From assembly GCA_963704995.1 (NCBI GenBank), contig CAVPIM010000015.1:200962-264961 (forward strand): a DNA stretch of 64,000 bases, in the 5' to 3' direction. A program made the position numbers and the translations under genes. Under the pieces are notes generated by a model. That model was given only the letters and a program-made list of their open reading frames with translations, searched no databases and was not told the DNA's origin. Shown here piece by piece: positions 56,180-64,000 of the stretch (position 1 is its first letter; every line of letters starts with the position of its first letter). Source of the stretch: RYN-230 sp963704995. GTDB lineage: Bacteria > Actinomycetota > Actinomycetes > Streptosporangiales > Streptosporangiaceae.

Positions 56180-57241
56180 TCAGCGGACGATGCTGCCGTC
56201 GAACCAGGTGTTGACAGTGGCCTCCCTGGTGCCCCAGGTGTACGGGTTGATGGTCTGGGTCTTCACGCCGGCCAGGGAGGGCAGCGCGGGCAGCGGGCTG
56301 ACCCCCTGGAGCACCGGGTAGTACAGCGAGTCGCCGGTCGGGTCGCCGGACTGCATGACCTTCTGGCCGGCCGGCGAGAGCACGAAGCTGATGAACTTCT
56401 CCGCCTCGGCCCGCTCGGCCGCCGGTGCCTTGGCGTCGATGCCGATCGCGCTGGGCAGCACGGTCACCGGGTCCAGGTACTTGACGGTCAGCTTCTTGTC
56501 GCCGAGGACGGCGCCGATGCCCGCGGAGCTCTGCACCAGGGCCAGCTTGATCTGGCCGCTGGTCAGCGCCTGCAGGGTGGGGCCGTTCGTCGGGTGGATG
56601 ATGAGGCCGTTCGCCTTGAGCCTGGTGAAGTAGCCCTCGCCCGCGCTCACCCCGCCCAGGTAATTCATCATGCCGGCGATGAACGGGTACGTCGGCCCGG
56701 ACTGGGACGGGTCGTTCATGCCGACCTCGCCCTTGTACGCCGGGGACAGCAGCTGCTGCCACGTCGAGGGCGGGCTGGTCACCTTGGTCTTGTCGTAGAC
56801 CATCGCGGCCATCAGGGTCACGCCCGTCGGCGTGAAACTCTTGTCCGAGGGCAGTGACTGCTGGCCGAGCGTGTCCCACTTCACGTTGGGCTCGAAGCCC
56901 TTCTGCAGCAGGCCCTGCTGGTCAAGGCCGGCGAACGCGGTGGCGCCGTCCACCCAGAGCAGTCCCCAGTTCGGGTTGTTCCTGGACGCCTCGATCTGGG
57001 TCAGCAGCGGCCCGGTCGAGTTGTCGTCCAGCTTGACCGGGATGCCGGTGGCCTTGGTGAACGCGGCGGTCATGGCGTGGTCGTAGCCCTGCGCCGAGTA
57101 CACGACCAGGGTGACCTTGCTGGGCTTCGTGCTCGCAGAGCTCGAGGCGTTGGTCGAGGAACAGCCGGCGACCGCGACTACGCCGGCAGCCAGAAGGCCA
57201 GTGATCATCAGGAGCTTGCTGCGCCGAGGGGTGTGCTTCAT
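56180..57241 (-). CDS. ABC importer substrate-binding lipoprotein (ferric-binding-like)
   Basis: A 353-residue lipoprotein. Signal LLMITGLLAAGVVAVAGC with lipid-anchored Cys27. The mature part has VTLVVYSAQGYDHAMTAAF, the FbpA/ThiB-like opening, then TGIPVKLDDNSTGPLLTQIE, GEVGMNDPSQSGPTYPFIAG and AEKFISFVLSPAGQKVM. The ligand is not certain: Fe3+, thiamine and 2-aminoethylphosphonate are all carried by relatives. A DtxR/IdeR-like box lies 110 nt upstream and points to iron. It is the first gene of the operon. Confidence 0.84.
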   Translation of the reverse strand: MKHTPRRSKLLMITGLLAAGVVAVAGCSSTNASSSASTKPSKVTLVVYSAQGYDHAMTAAFTKATGIPVKLDDNSTGPLLTQIEASRNNPNWGLLWVDGATAFAGLDQQGLLQKGFEPNVKWDTLGQQSLPSDKSFTPTGVTLMAAMVYDKTKVTSPPSTWQQLLSPAYKGEVGMNDPSQSGPTYPFIAGMMNYLGGVSAGEGYFTRLKANGLIIHPTNGPTLQALTSGQIKLALVQSSAGIGAVLGDKKLTVKYLDPVTVLPSAIGIDAKAPAAERAEAEKFISFVLSPAGQKVMQSGDPTGDSLYYPVLQGVSPLPALPSLAGVKTQTINPYTWGTREATVNTWFDGSIVR

Positions 57242-57350
57242 GAGCCGCAGATTGCACTAGCTGTTCGTACGGAGAATGACTAGACGGTGGCCTGCAAGTT
57301 AAGCGTGCAGTACATGACGGATCTAACAGTCGTTACTTCTAAGTTCTGAC

Positions 57351-57369
57351 AAAGGTTAGGCTTATCGTG
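57351..57369 (-). promoter_or_regulatory. IdeR/DtxR-type iron box
   Basis: AAAGGTTAGGCTTATCGTG agrees with TWAGGTWAGSCTWACCTWA at 15 of 19 positions, including the core GGTTAGGCT. It is 110 nt upstream of the binding-protein gene, within 57242-57480, which holds no gene. Iron-loaded repressor would shut the importer operon. Confidence 0.65.
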
Positions 57370-57480
57370 GCCTCCGGGATGGGGTCTGCGGGTATGAAGG
57401 AAGGTCGGCGGATGCCGTCGCACCGCTGGATCGATCGCGTGAGGAGGTGAACGGTGGCCAGCAGGTACCGCCCTGGGCGG

Positions 57481-58035
57481 TCAGTGGCCGTCTTCTTCTT
57501 CGGCGTAGACCCGCGCCGCGTAGTCATCGAGCGACTGCTGGCAGGTCTCGAGGGCCTTCTCCGCCTCGGGGCGGCCGCTCGAGCCGAACGCGTCGCGCGC
57601 GCGGACCCGGGCGAACCAGGTCCGCAGCTTGACCAGGTCAACTTCGTTCTCCTCCAGCTCGGCGTAGGTGAAGTGGCTGGCCACGTACTCCTTCTTCACC
57701 TGGCCCAGGAAGTCCTCGCAGCGGTCAACGATCTCCTCGTACTCGTCGTTGCGCGCCGCCTGGAACGACGCCCGCACTTCCTGCTCGCCCGCCAGCACCC
57801 GGCACGACAGCAGCGCCGCGGTGCCTTCCATGTCGAGGATCTGGCTGCGCAGCTTGCGCATGGCCCGCTCGTTGCCGACGCTGGCCGGCAGCGCGGCCGC
57901 CGAGTTCTGCAGGTAGATCGCCCCAAGGCTCTTGAGCCGCCGCCATACCGCCGACCGGAGGCGGCTGGGCTCGGACGGCACCCGGTAGATGAGGACCAGC
58001 CATCCCTCTTCCGGCGCGCGTTCGGCGTCAGCCAT
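57481..58035 (-). CDS. ChrB-like (chromate-resistance N-domain) protein
   Basis: A 184-residue protein. WLVLIYRVPSEPSRLRSAVW followed by RLKSLGAIYLQNSAAALPA and NDEYEEIVDRCEDFLG is the ChrB N-terminal domain, which in multi-domain proteins regulates chromate efflux. Here it stands alone without a ChrA transporter next to it, so its role may be general redox or metal sensing. It is divergent from the COG4280 gene (65 nt). Confidence 0.75.
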   Translation of the reverse strand: MADAERAPEEGWLVLIYRVPSEPSRLRSAVWRRLKSLGAIYLQNSAAALPASVGNERAMRKLRSQILDMEGTAALLSCRVLAGEQEVRASFQAARNDEYEEIVDRCEDFLGQVKKEYVASHFTYAELEENEVDLVKLRTWFARVRARDAFGSSGRPEAEKALETCQQSLDDYAARVYAEEEDGH

Positions 58036-58100
58036 GCCCTCATTCTCTCAGAGATCAGTGATCACCCTGTGCCGTCCCTGACGGCGACACTGGAGGTTCC

Positions 58101-58937
58101 GTGAATGCCGCTGCGCTCGTCCTCTTCCTCACCGTCTTCGTGGCTTGTGCCGTCGAAGCGGTGGAGGCGCTCACCATCATTCTCGCCGCCGGGCTGACCC
58201 GCGACTGGCGTTCCACCTTCCAGGGCATGACCGCGGCTCTGGTCGTGCTGGCGGTGGTGGTCGCCGCCGTCGGGCCCGCCCTGACCCTGTTCCCGCTGTG
58301 GATACTCCGCCTGGTGGTGGGTGCGCTGCTGGCCGTGTTCGGGCTGATGTGGCTGCGCAAGGCCATCCTGCGCGCCTCGGGGTACAAGGGCCTGCACGAC
58401 GAGGCGGGCATCTACGAACGTGAGGTGGCCGCCGCCCAGACCGCGGCCAAAGGCGGCCGGTACGGCGTCCGCGACTGGTACGCGTTCACCCTGTCGTTCA
58501 AGGGAGTGCTGCTCGAAGGCCTGGAGGTTGTGTTCATCGCGATCACCTTCGGCGACAACCAGGGGAACCTGGGCCTGGCCGCGCTGGGCGCCGCCGCGGC
58601 CGTGCTGGTGATCGCGGGAGTGGGCATCGCCGCCCGGGCGCCGCTGGCCCGGGTGCCGGAGAACACCATGAAGTTCGGCGTCGGGGTCATGCTGACCTCG
58701 TTCGGCACCTTCTGGGGGGCCGAGGGCGCGGGGGTGCACTGGCCGGGCAATGACGCGGCCCTGCTGGTCGTGATCCCGTTCATCGCGCTCGTCTGCCTGG
58801 GCTACACCACCGTGATGCGCCGGGCCCGGACCCAGGCGCAGGCGGCGGCAGCCCGCGCACCCGAGCTGGCCCCGGTCACCGTCACCCAGCCGGCCGCGCC
58901 CGCGGACGGCTCGTTCACCCCTGAGGAGAGGCACTGA
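58101..58937 (+). CDS. COG4280-type membrane protein with FTR1-like ExxE motifs
   Basis: A 278-residue, roughly seven-helix protein. Two helices carry paired acids: VACAVEAVEALTIILAAGL (Glu19, Glu22) and GVLLEGLEVVFIAITFGDN (Glu139, Glu142). This is the ExxE arrangement seen in the two halves of FTR1 ferric permeases. COG4280 proteins have no proven function. A Pro/Ala-rich C-terminal tail follows. GTG 58101 is preceded by GGAGG. The next gene starts at its stop codon, and the neighbouring ABC operon appears iron-regulated, so a cation-permease role is a reasonable guess. Confidence 0.7.
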   Translation: MNAAALVLFLTVFVACAVEAVEALTIILAAGLTRDWRSTFQGMTAALVVLAVVVAAVGPALTLFPLWILRLVVGALLAVFGLMWLRKAILRASGYKGLHDEAGIYEREVAAAQTAAKGGRYGVRDWYAFTLSFKGVLLEGLEVVFIAITFGDNQGNLGLAALGAAAAVLVIAGVGIAARAPLARVPENTMKFGVGVMLTSFGTFWGAEGAGVHWPGNDAALLVVIPFIALVCLGYTTVMRRARTQAQAAAARAPELAPVTVTQPAAPADGSFTPEERH

Positions 58938-59140
58938 TGCCCGGCTGGCTCCGCTCGTTCGGCGCGTTCTGGTACGACTTCGTCATCGGTGACGACTGGC
59001 GTGGCGCCGCGGTCGTCGTCCTCGCGCTGGCCCTCACCGCGCTGCTGGTGCACGGGGCGGGCGTGAACGCCTGGTGGCTGCTGCCGGTCGGCGTGATCGT
59101 CGCGCTCGGCTGGTCGCTGCGCCACGCGGTCAAGTCCTAG
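58937..59140 (+). CDS. Small two-helix membrane protein
   Basis: A 67-residue protein with helices near AAVVVLALALTALLVHGAG and WWLLPVGVIVALGW, after an aromatic N-terminus (FGAFWYDFVIGDDW). Its ATG overlaps the stop of the COG4280 gene (TGATG), so it is translationally coupled and probably a partner of that protein. No family is known to me. Confidence 0.7.
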   Translation: MPGWLRSFGAFWYDFVIGDDWRGAAVVVLALALTALLVHGAGVNAWWLLPVGVIVALGWSLRHAVKS

Positions 59141-59175
59141 CCGGGAAAGGCGCCCGGCCGCGGCGGCGCGCCCCG

Positions 59176-59736
59176 TCATCCCGGCGGGGTGAGGCCGAAC
59201 GTGATCCGGTAATCGCACCGGCCCTGGCAGACGAAGGTGCTGGTCGCGTCGTCGTCGGCGAACGAGTAGGCGTACGGCTCGGCCTTCTTGAACACGGCGG
59301 CGTAGTCCACCGGCCACTGGGCCGGGTTGCACGCCGGCCGCGGCGCCCACGCGCCGCGGCAGCAATACTGGTCGGTGCCGAACCGTGCGCACGCGGACTC
59401 GCAGCCGACTACGGCGCCGGCCGCCTTCACCCGCAGCGCGCTGGGGCAGTTCACCGGCGTGGTGCAGCCGGCCGCCACGCAGCCTTTCCGGCTGACTTGG
59501 TTGGCCGCGGAGCCGTGGGTGAGGTTGATGAACATCGGCAGATTCGAGCCTGCGAATGTGCCGATTTTGACGTCAATATTTGGGTCATTCCAGGGGGAAA
59601 GGCCTGCCTCAGCGCAAAGGGAAATGAAGACGGGTCCTCGCCCCTCCAGCAACCCCAGCTCGCGAGACCGGGTGATCGCCTGGCGGCATGAGGTGGCAAG
59701 CACCGTGACCGTGACCACAATCGCCGGCGATACCAA
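59176..59736 (-). pseudogene. Thaumatin-like protein, 3' fragment joined to GAP-family remnant
   Basis: From about residue 50 the frame reads like the C-terminal half of a thaumatin-like protein: SNLPMFINLTHGSAANQ, then CESACARFGTDQYCCRGAW, VDYAAVFKKAEPYAYSFADD and ATSTFVCQGRCDYRITFGL. The cysteine pattern fits this disulfide-rich family. The first half and signal peptide are missing. The first 20 codons (LVSPAIVVTVTVLAT) instead look like the second helix of a GAP-family protein whose start lies just upstream. Deletion or recombination probably fused two broken genes. Function is unlikely. Confidence 0.65.
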
Positions 59737-59874
59737 TCACCCGAACGCGAATGCGGCGCCCTTGACTTTGCCGCGCTGGGAGGGCGGCACCACGATGAAT
59801 GCGGTCAGCGACAACGGATCGAATGCTATCGCCAAGCCGATCAGGACAAGATCAAGCACATGGCCGCACCCCAT
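59737..59874 (-). pseudogene. GAP/Sap-family 5' fragment with in-frame stop
   Basis: ATG 59874 starts VLDLVLIGLAIAFDPLSLTA, close to LLLIGLGIALEPFPLIAFLL of the protein at 11869-12513. After KGAAFAFG there is a TGA (59737-59739) where the intact homologue has Trp (VLGWLACL). The frame continues past it with a matching helix for about 20 codons before switching to thaumatin-like sequence. It is a decayed third member of this family. Confidence 0.55.
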
Positions 59875-59966
59875 CTTGCCCCGATGGAAGGCGCCCTGAT
59901 AATGGTCGCCCCCGGGTCTTGGCAGCGCGGACCGATCGCCGGTCCGCCAGCATACGCATCGGATCT

Positions 59967-61443
59967 TCAGACGCCTTCGAGGGCTTCCAGCCGCCCGGAT
60001 CGGACGGCGGCGACGAAGTCCAGGTAGTCGCGCTCGTTCTGGTCGGCGTAGCGCAGCGAGAAGTCGGTGATCGACCGGTCGAACGCGTCGCTGTCACCGA
60101 GGTATTCGGCGATCGCGACCGGGTCGCCGGACCGGGCGTGTGCCCGCGCCAGGGTCCACCCGCACATCTGCCCGTAGTAGGTGAGCGTGACCGGCGCCAT
60201 CAGCTCGACCAGCGCCGAGCCCTTCATGTCGCGGAGCTGGCGCCAGTAGAAGTGCCGGTTCACGTCTATCCCCTTGGTCCAGCCCAGGTAGATGTCGCTG
60301 GCAGCCTGCATCATCCGCTGTCCGTGCACCACCCGCGCCCCGTGCTGCCGGTAGCGGCTCTTAGGCAGGTAGTCCTCCAGCACCGAGGCCGTCGCCTCCT
60401 TGATCTGCAGGAACAGCGGGTCCTGCGCGTCGCGTCCCTGTAGCAGGACGATGAACGCCCGGGTCCCCACGCTGCCGACCCCCACCACCTTGCGGGCCGC
60501 GTCCACGATCTCGAACCGCTCCAGCAGGTGCCGCCGGTCGGGTTCCAAGGTGGCCCGGTAGGCGCGGAACTGGTCGCGGATCAGCGGCATGACCTCGTCC
60601 GCGGACAGGCCGTAGGTCGCGGCCAGGTCGCGGGCCGGGACAATGACCGGCGGCTGGCTGACGATGCGGTAGGTCCCGTCAACCAGTTCGCCGAGCTTGG
60701 ACAGCGCCTGCAGGCTGTCCCGCGTGTGTGCCTTCGCGGCAGTCTTCTCCGCCCGCTTCTCCGCTCGCTTGGCCAGCTTCTGCTGCTCACCCTTCTTCCC
60801 GTTCTTCGCCCCCCCTGGCATGTTTCTTCGTCTCGGCCACCGTGCTGCGGATCGCGCCCCTCAGTTCGTTCTCATCCAGGCGGGCGTACCAGACGTCCAT
60901 CGTCGGCATCTGCGCGAACGCGGCCATGGCCTCCCGGTACGCCGTCACCGACGTCTGCGTCGCCGCGCGCGCGTCGGCCTTGGAGAACCCGTTGTTGCGG
61001 GCCGCGATCATGAAACTCGCCGCCATCCGCTTCACGTCATACTCAAACGGCCCCGGCAGCGTCTCATCGAAGTCGTTCAGGTCGAACAGCAGCGTCCGTT
61101 CCGGGGAGGCGAACAGGCCGAAGTTCGACAGATGCGCGTCACCGCACAGCTGGGCGTCTAGACCCGCCACCGGGGTACCGCTCAGGTCCGCTGCCATGAC
61201 CTTGGCCGCGCCCCGGTAGAAGGTGAACGGCGAGACCATCATCCGGCCATGCCGGACCGGCACCAGATCCGGCTCCCGGGTAAGGTTCTGAGCCTTCAGC
61301 AGGGCAACCGGGTCAGGGCGATCGGCGGCCGGGCGCCAGCCCGCGTGACTCGACGGAGGCGTCTGCTCACGGGTCTGCTTGCCAGCAGCCCTGCGCTCAT
61401 CGATGCTCGGATGCGCGATCACCTGCACCGCCATCCCGCTCAC
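59967..61443 (-). CDS. DUF2252-family protein, frameshifted in a G7 tract
   Basis: Two overlapping frames give one DUF2252 protein of about 490 residues. The first part holds FYRGAAKVMAADLSGTPVAG, CGDAHLSNFGLFASPERTLL, and FDLNDFDETLPGPFEYDVKR, resembling kinase-like catalytic residues (HxxN, DxxDFD). The second part holds GVGSVGTRAFIVLLQG, LFLQIKEATASVLEDYL, and GWTLARAHARSGD. The join lies at the seven-C run 60809-60815 (seven G on the coding strand); losing or gaining one G restores the frame. Function is unknown; the fold is thought to be kinase-related. Confidence 0.78.
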
Positions 61444-61667
61444 CTCCCGTTCCGATCGGCCAGCCTGGCCTGGGTGTCAAGCCTGGGCGTCGGACCTGCC
61501 CACGCCAACCGGGAAACGGCCGCTGGGACATGTTCCCGGCTCTCCAGCTCCTCTGCGTTATACCTTGCCGCGCCGCGGCTCAGCGCACATCGCTCGGCCA
61601 GGATAAATTCGACCGCGCTACCGATCTGACGCGAAAATAGGACCCTGGCTAGGCGCGCGGCAGACGG
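61444..61667. other. Gap with no supported gene
   Basis: A 224-nt region upstream of the DUF2252 gene, which should hold its promoter. No RNA gene, clear hairpin or coding frame is convincing here. Confidence 0.3.
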
Positions 61668-61985
61668 TCAGCAAGAAGAGGCGGCCACCGCGACGGCCAA
61701 GGTCGCCCCGGCCAGGCGCTGTTCGGCGACCAGCGCGGATTGCTGCAAGCTCCGCTTCATGGCCACGATGGCGGCGATGGGCATCCAGGCGTGTGCAGCC
61801 CAAAAGGTAATTGCGGCGATCGACAGGGCGACGGCACGGAGCACCGCAAAGAAGATCACTCGCCTAGTCAGCTGGGCCCATCCCGGCGGGCGCGGTGCTC
61901 CGGACGGCAGCGTGGGTGGCCTCCCCGAACCCGCCGTAGGAGTATTCACGCCAGCCGGAACCTGTGCCCAGGGCGCCTGCGGCAT
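61668..61985 (-). CDS. Hypothetical small membrane protein
   Basis: From ATG 61985 the frame encodes a Pro-rich start (APWAQVPAGVNTPTAG) and a hydrophobic stretch (VIFFAVLRAVALSIAAITFW, HAWMPIAAIVAM), then SLQQSALVAEQRLAGATLAV. It could be a one- or two-helix protein. Codon use is less biased than the neighbours and no family is recognised, so it may be spurious. 61986-62344 shows nothing further. Confidence 0.3.
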   Translation of the reverse strand: MPQAPWAQVPAGVNTPTAGSGRPPTLPSGAPRPPGWAQLTRRVIFFAVLRAVALSIAAITFWAAHAWMPIAAIVAMKRSLQQSALVAEQRLAGATLAVAVAASSC

Positions 61986-62344
61986 CACTGCGTGATTCGC
62001 TGCGCCCGACCCTGGACAGAACCCGCCGGCTGTCAGGCTCGGCAGCAGTCGGGTTCGGGGGAGGGGCCTGGGCGGACAAAACCCGGAACCGGGTTGGCGG
62101 GAGGCTTCTGGGAAGACCGCACATCCCAGGGCGCCAAGGGATGCCACTGATTAGACCAGGTGCCGGAGACCGTCCTGCCGTGTGTCCAGGCTGTCCGCCT
62201 GAGTCCCGTACCGTCAGGTCAGTCCCGCGAGAAAGGTGCGAGAGATTGGCTGCTGACGCGTGCCGTTCGCTGTTTGTGGAGCTGTCACCGTGTCCGCTCG
62301 CAGCAGATTGCCCGCGTGTGCGGTCGCGCGCCGGATGCCTGTGA

Positions 62345-63997
62345 TCAGTCGGCAGGCTCGCTCACGGGTTGCGCGGACGGCTGCCGGACCGGGATGCGGC
62401 GGCTGAAGGGCACCGCGATCAGCGCGACGACGGCGAGCACCGACAATGCTGCGCGCAGTCCGTCGATGCGGGCGGTTGTGTTCTCCTGGACGATCGCGTC
62501 GGCCGTCTTCGGCGGGCGCGCCGGCTTTGTCGAGCTGGGTCTTCAGGTCCTGGTCGGAGATGAACGGGGCACCTCCGGCCAGCTGGACCTGCGCCTTGGA
62601 AGCAACATCTTTGGGGACGGCAGGGTTGTTCAGCACGCCGGTCAGGAATGACGCGGTCAGTGCCGAGATGAGCACCGCGCCCGATAGTGCCGTCCCGATC
62701 GACGCGCCCAGGTTGGTGACCGTGTTCTGGACCCCGCCGACTTCACCGCTCTGCTCATCAGGCACCGAGGACACGGTCACGGCCCCGAGCTGGGAGGCCA
62801 GCGCGCCGACCCCAAGGCCGGCGAGCAGCATCGGCCAGGTCACGATCTCCGGCCCGGCGCCCGCGTCAAGCGCGGCTAGCATGACCACGATGCCGGCGAA
62901 CAGGCAGAGGAACCCGATCTGGACGATGCGGCGTGGTGAGGCGTGCGGGAAGAGGCGGGGAACGCCTGCGGCGGCCAGCAGCAGCGTCAGGGACAGCGGC
63001 AGCAGCCGGACGCCGGTCGCGATCGCGGACAGCCCGAGCGCCACCGACAGGAACAACGGCACGGCGAAGAACAGGCCCGCTTGCAGGAAGTACTGGAAGA
63101 AGAACGCCACGAGTCCGCCCCGCAGCGTCGGGTTCCGCAGTAGCGCCGGATCCAGCAGCACGGCGCGGGCCACGCGCGAGACGGTGGTTCTCCCACCAGA
63201 AGAAGACCCACAGCACGATCCCGCCCGCCAGGATCAGCCAGATCACCGGCGACAGCCCCAGCCCGCAGGCTGGCTGGGCTTGGGCTGGACGAAACCCCAC
63301 GTCCCGGAGCGCAGGATGCCGTACACGACCAGGCCGAGGCCGAGCGCGGACAGCACGGTCCCCACCACATCGAGCCGCGCGCCCGCCTCGGCCGGGGTAT
63401 CGGCCATGCGCCGGGCGAGCCCCAAGATGATGAGCACGATGAGGACTTCCCCGACGAACACCCATCGCCAGGACAGGTACGTAGTGCACAAGCCGCCGAT
63501 CAGCGGTCCGGCCGCCACCGCGATCGCGCCTGCTGAGGCGACGAGCCCGTACGCGCGCGGGCGCTGATCAGCTGCGAAGTTCGACGCCACCAGCGCGACG
63601 ACGGCCGGCAGGATCAGCGCGGCCCCCGCCCCTTCCAGCACCGACCACCCCGACGATCAGCACGGTCAGGTTCCCCGCGAGCGCGGTGGTCAGCGAGCCG
63701 CACCCCGTCGATGACGCACCCGATGGCGAAGGCTCGCTTGCGGCCGAGGATCTGGCCGAGCTTGCCGCCGGTGATCATGAGAGACGCCATCACCAGTGTG
63801 TAGAAGGTGATCGCGGTCTGGATGCCGGTCACCGTCGTGCCGACGTCCTTGGCCACGGTGGCGATCGACACGTTCATGACCGAACTGTCCAGCGTCATCA
63901 GGAACTGCGCCGAGGCCAGCGTCAGCAGCACGATCCCGCTCGCCGTATGTGTGCGTGCAGTGGTGCTGCCGACCACGGCCCCGCGACTTACATCCAT
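62345..63997 (-). pseudogene. DHA2-type MFS exporter (EmrB/QacA-like), about five frameshifts
   Basis: Joined across frames, this is a 14-helix drug:H+ antiporter of about 550 residues. LASAQFLMTLDSSVMNVSIA is the first-helix D-motif. GKLGQILGRKRAFAIG is motif A. GAGAALILPAVVALVASNFA, YLSWRWVFVGEVLIVLIILG and LGASIGTALSGAVLISALTA follow, and the tail is NTTARIDGLRAALSVLAVVA. The frame changes near 63700, 63660 (an extra G in a G run), 63260, 63180 and 62515. Each piece is well preserved, so errors at low coverage or a young pseudogene are both possible. The start ATG at 63997 is near the window edge. Confidence 0.75.
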
Positions 63998-64000
63998 GCA

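Noticed and set aside
61740..62150. 136-codon plus-strand frame
   Set aside because: No family, no ribosome site and poor composition; it overlaps the doubtful minus-strand frame.
1..64000. tRNA, rRNA, integrase or insertion sequence
   Set aside because: No tRNA cloverleaf, rRNA sequence, transposase or recombinase motifs were recognised anywhere in the window.

Overview
The window is very GC-rich, with GTG starts, XRE-DUF5753/DUF397, SARP and large LuxR/MalT-type regulators, a GlnR box on glnA and an IdeR/DtxR-like iron box. These point to a mycelial-type actinobacterium (Streptomyces/Streptosporangiales-like). The genus cannot be fixed from the sequence alone. At least eight genes carry apparent single-base frameshifts, including conserved ones (glnE, sucB). 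This suggests either draft-quality sequence or several decaying genes, so each such gene is annotated across the break.

Layout. 0-10 kb: SARP/AfsR-type regulator (broken), glnE (broken), a DUF4405-like membrane protein, an alpha/alpha-toroid protein, an AraC regulator (broken) and a cupin. 9.7-12.5 kb: a long perfect hairpin, a DUF5753 remnant with an intact DUF397 partner, a ClC channel and a GAP-family membrane protein. 12.7-19.4 kb: a large LuxR regulator followed by a Cys-nucleophile alpha/beta hydrolase and a GMC oxidoreductase with a ferredoxin-like Cys cluster. 20-22 kb: GH15 glycosidase. 22.3-27.6 kb: a tight respiratory operon, cydA-cydB-(G6PDH-like)-ndh, whose G6PDH-like protein has lost the canonical DHYLGK phosphate-binding residues. 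27.5-34.4 kb: second GAP protein, second LuxR regulator, glutamate decarboxylase, and a divergent PAP2 phosphatase / lipid kinase pair. 34.4-37 kb: an EEP-fold hydrolase and glnA, with a strong terminator and a four-part GlnR box. 37-40 kb: a lipoprotein and a secreted beta-propeller protein with two base-identical copies of a C-terminal module.

40-53 kb is a core block around lipoate-dependent metabolism: RDD protein, DUF4191, lipA, (MFS, hisS), lipB fragment, TIGR01777 epimerase, sucB, lpd, pepA. An MFS-hisS segment lies between lipA and a truncated lipB, as if it had been inserted there. 53-57.4 kb is an Fbp-type ABC importer (ATPase, fused double permease, lipoprotein binding protein) with an iron box upstream. 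Next come a ChrB-like protein and a COG4280 membrane protein with two FTR1-like ExxE motifs plus a small membrane partner. 59-64 kb is debris-rich: a thaumatin-like 3' fragment joined to a GAP fragment, a DUF2252 gene broken in a G7 tract, a doubtful small membrane ORF, and a DHA2-type MFS exporter split by about five frameshifts.

Functional links. GlnE adenylylates GlnA, and both are present. LipA and Lpd serve the SucB E2 enzyme, while the local LipB is broken. The Cyd/NDH-2/G6PDH-like operon reads as a non-proton-pumping NAD(P)H-to-oxygen path. The ABC importer, iron box and FTR1-like protein suggest a local metal-uptake neighbourhood.
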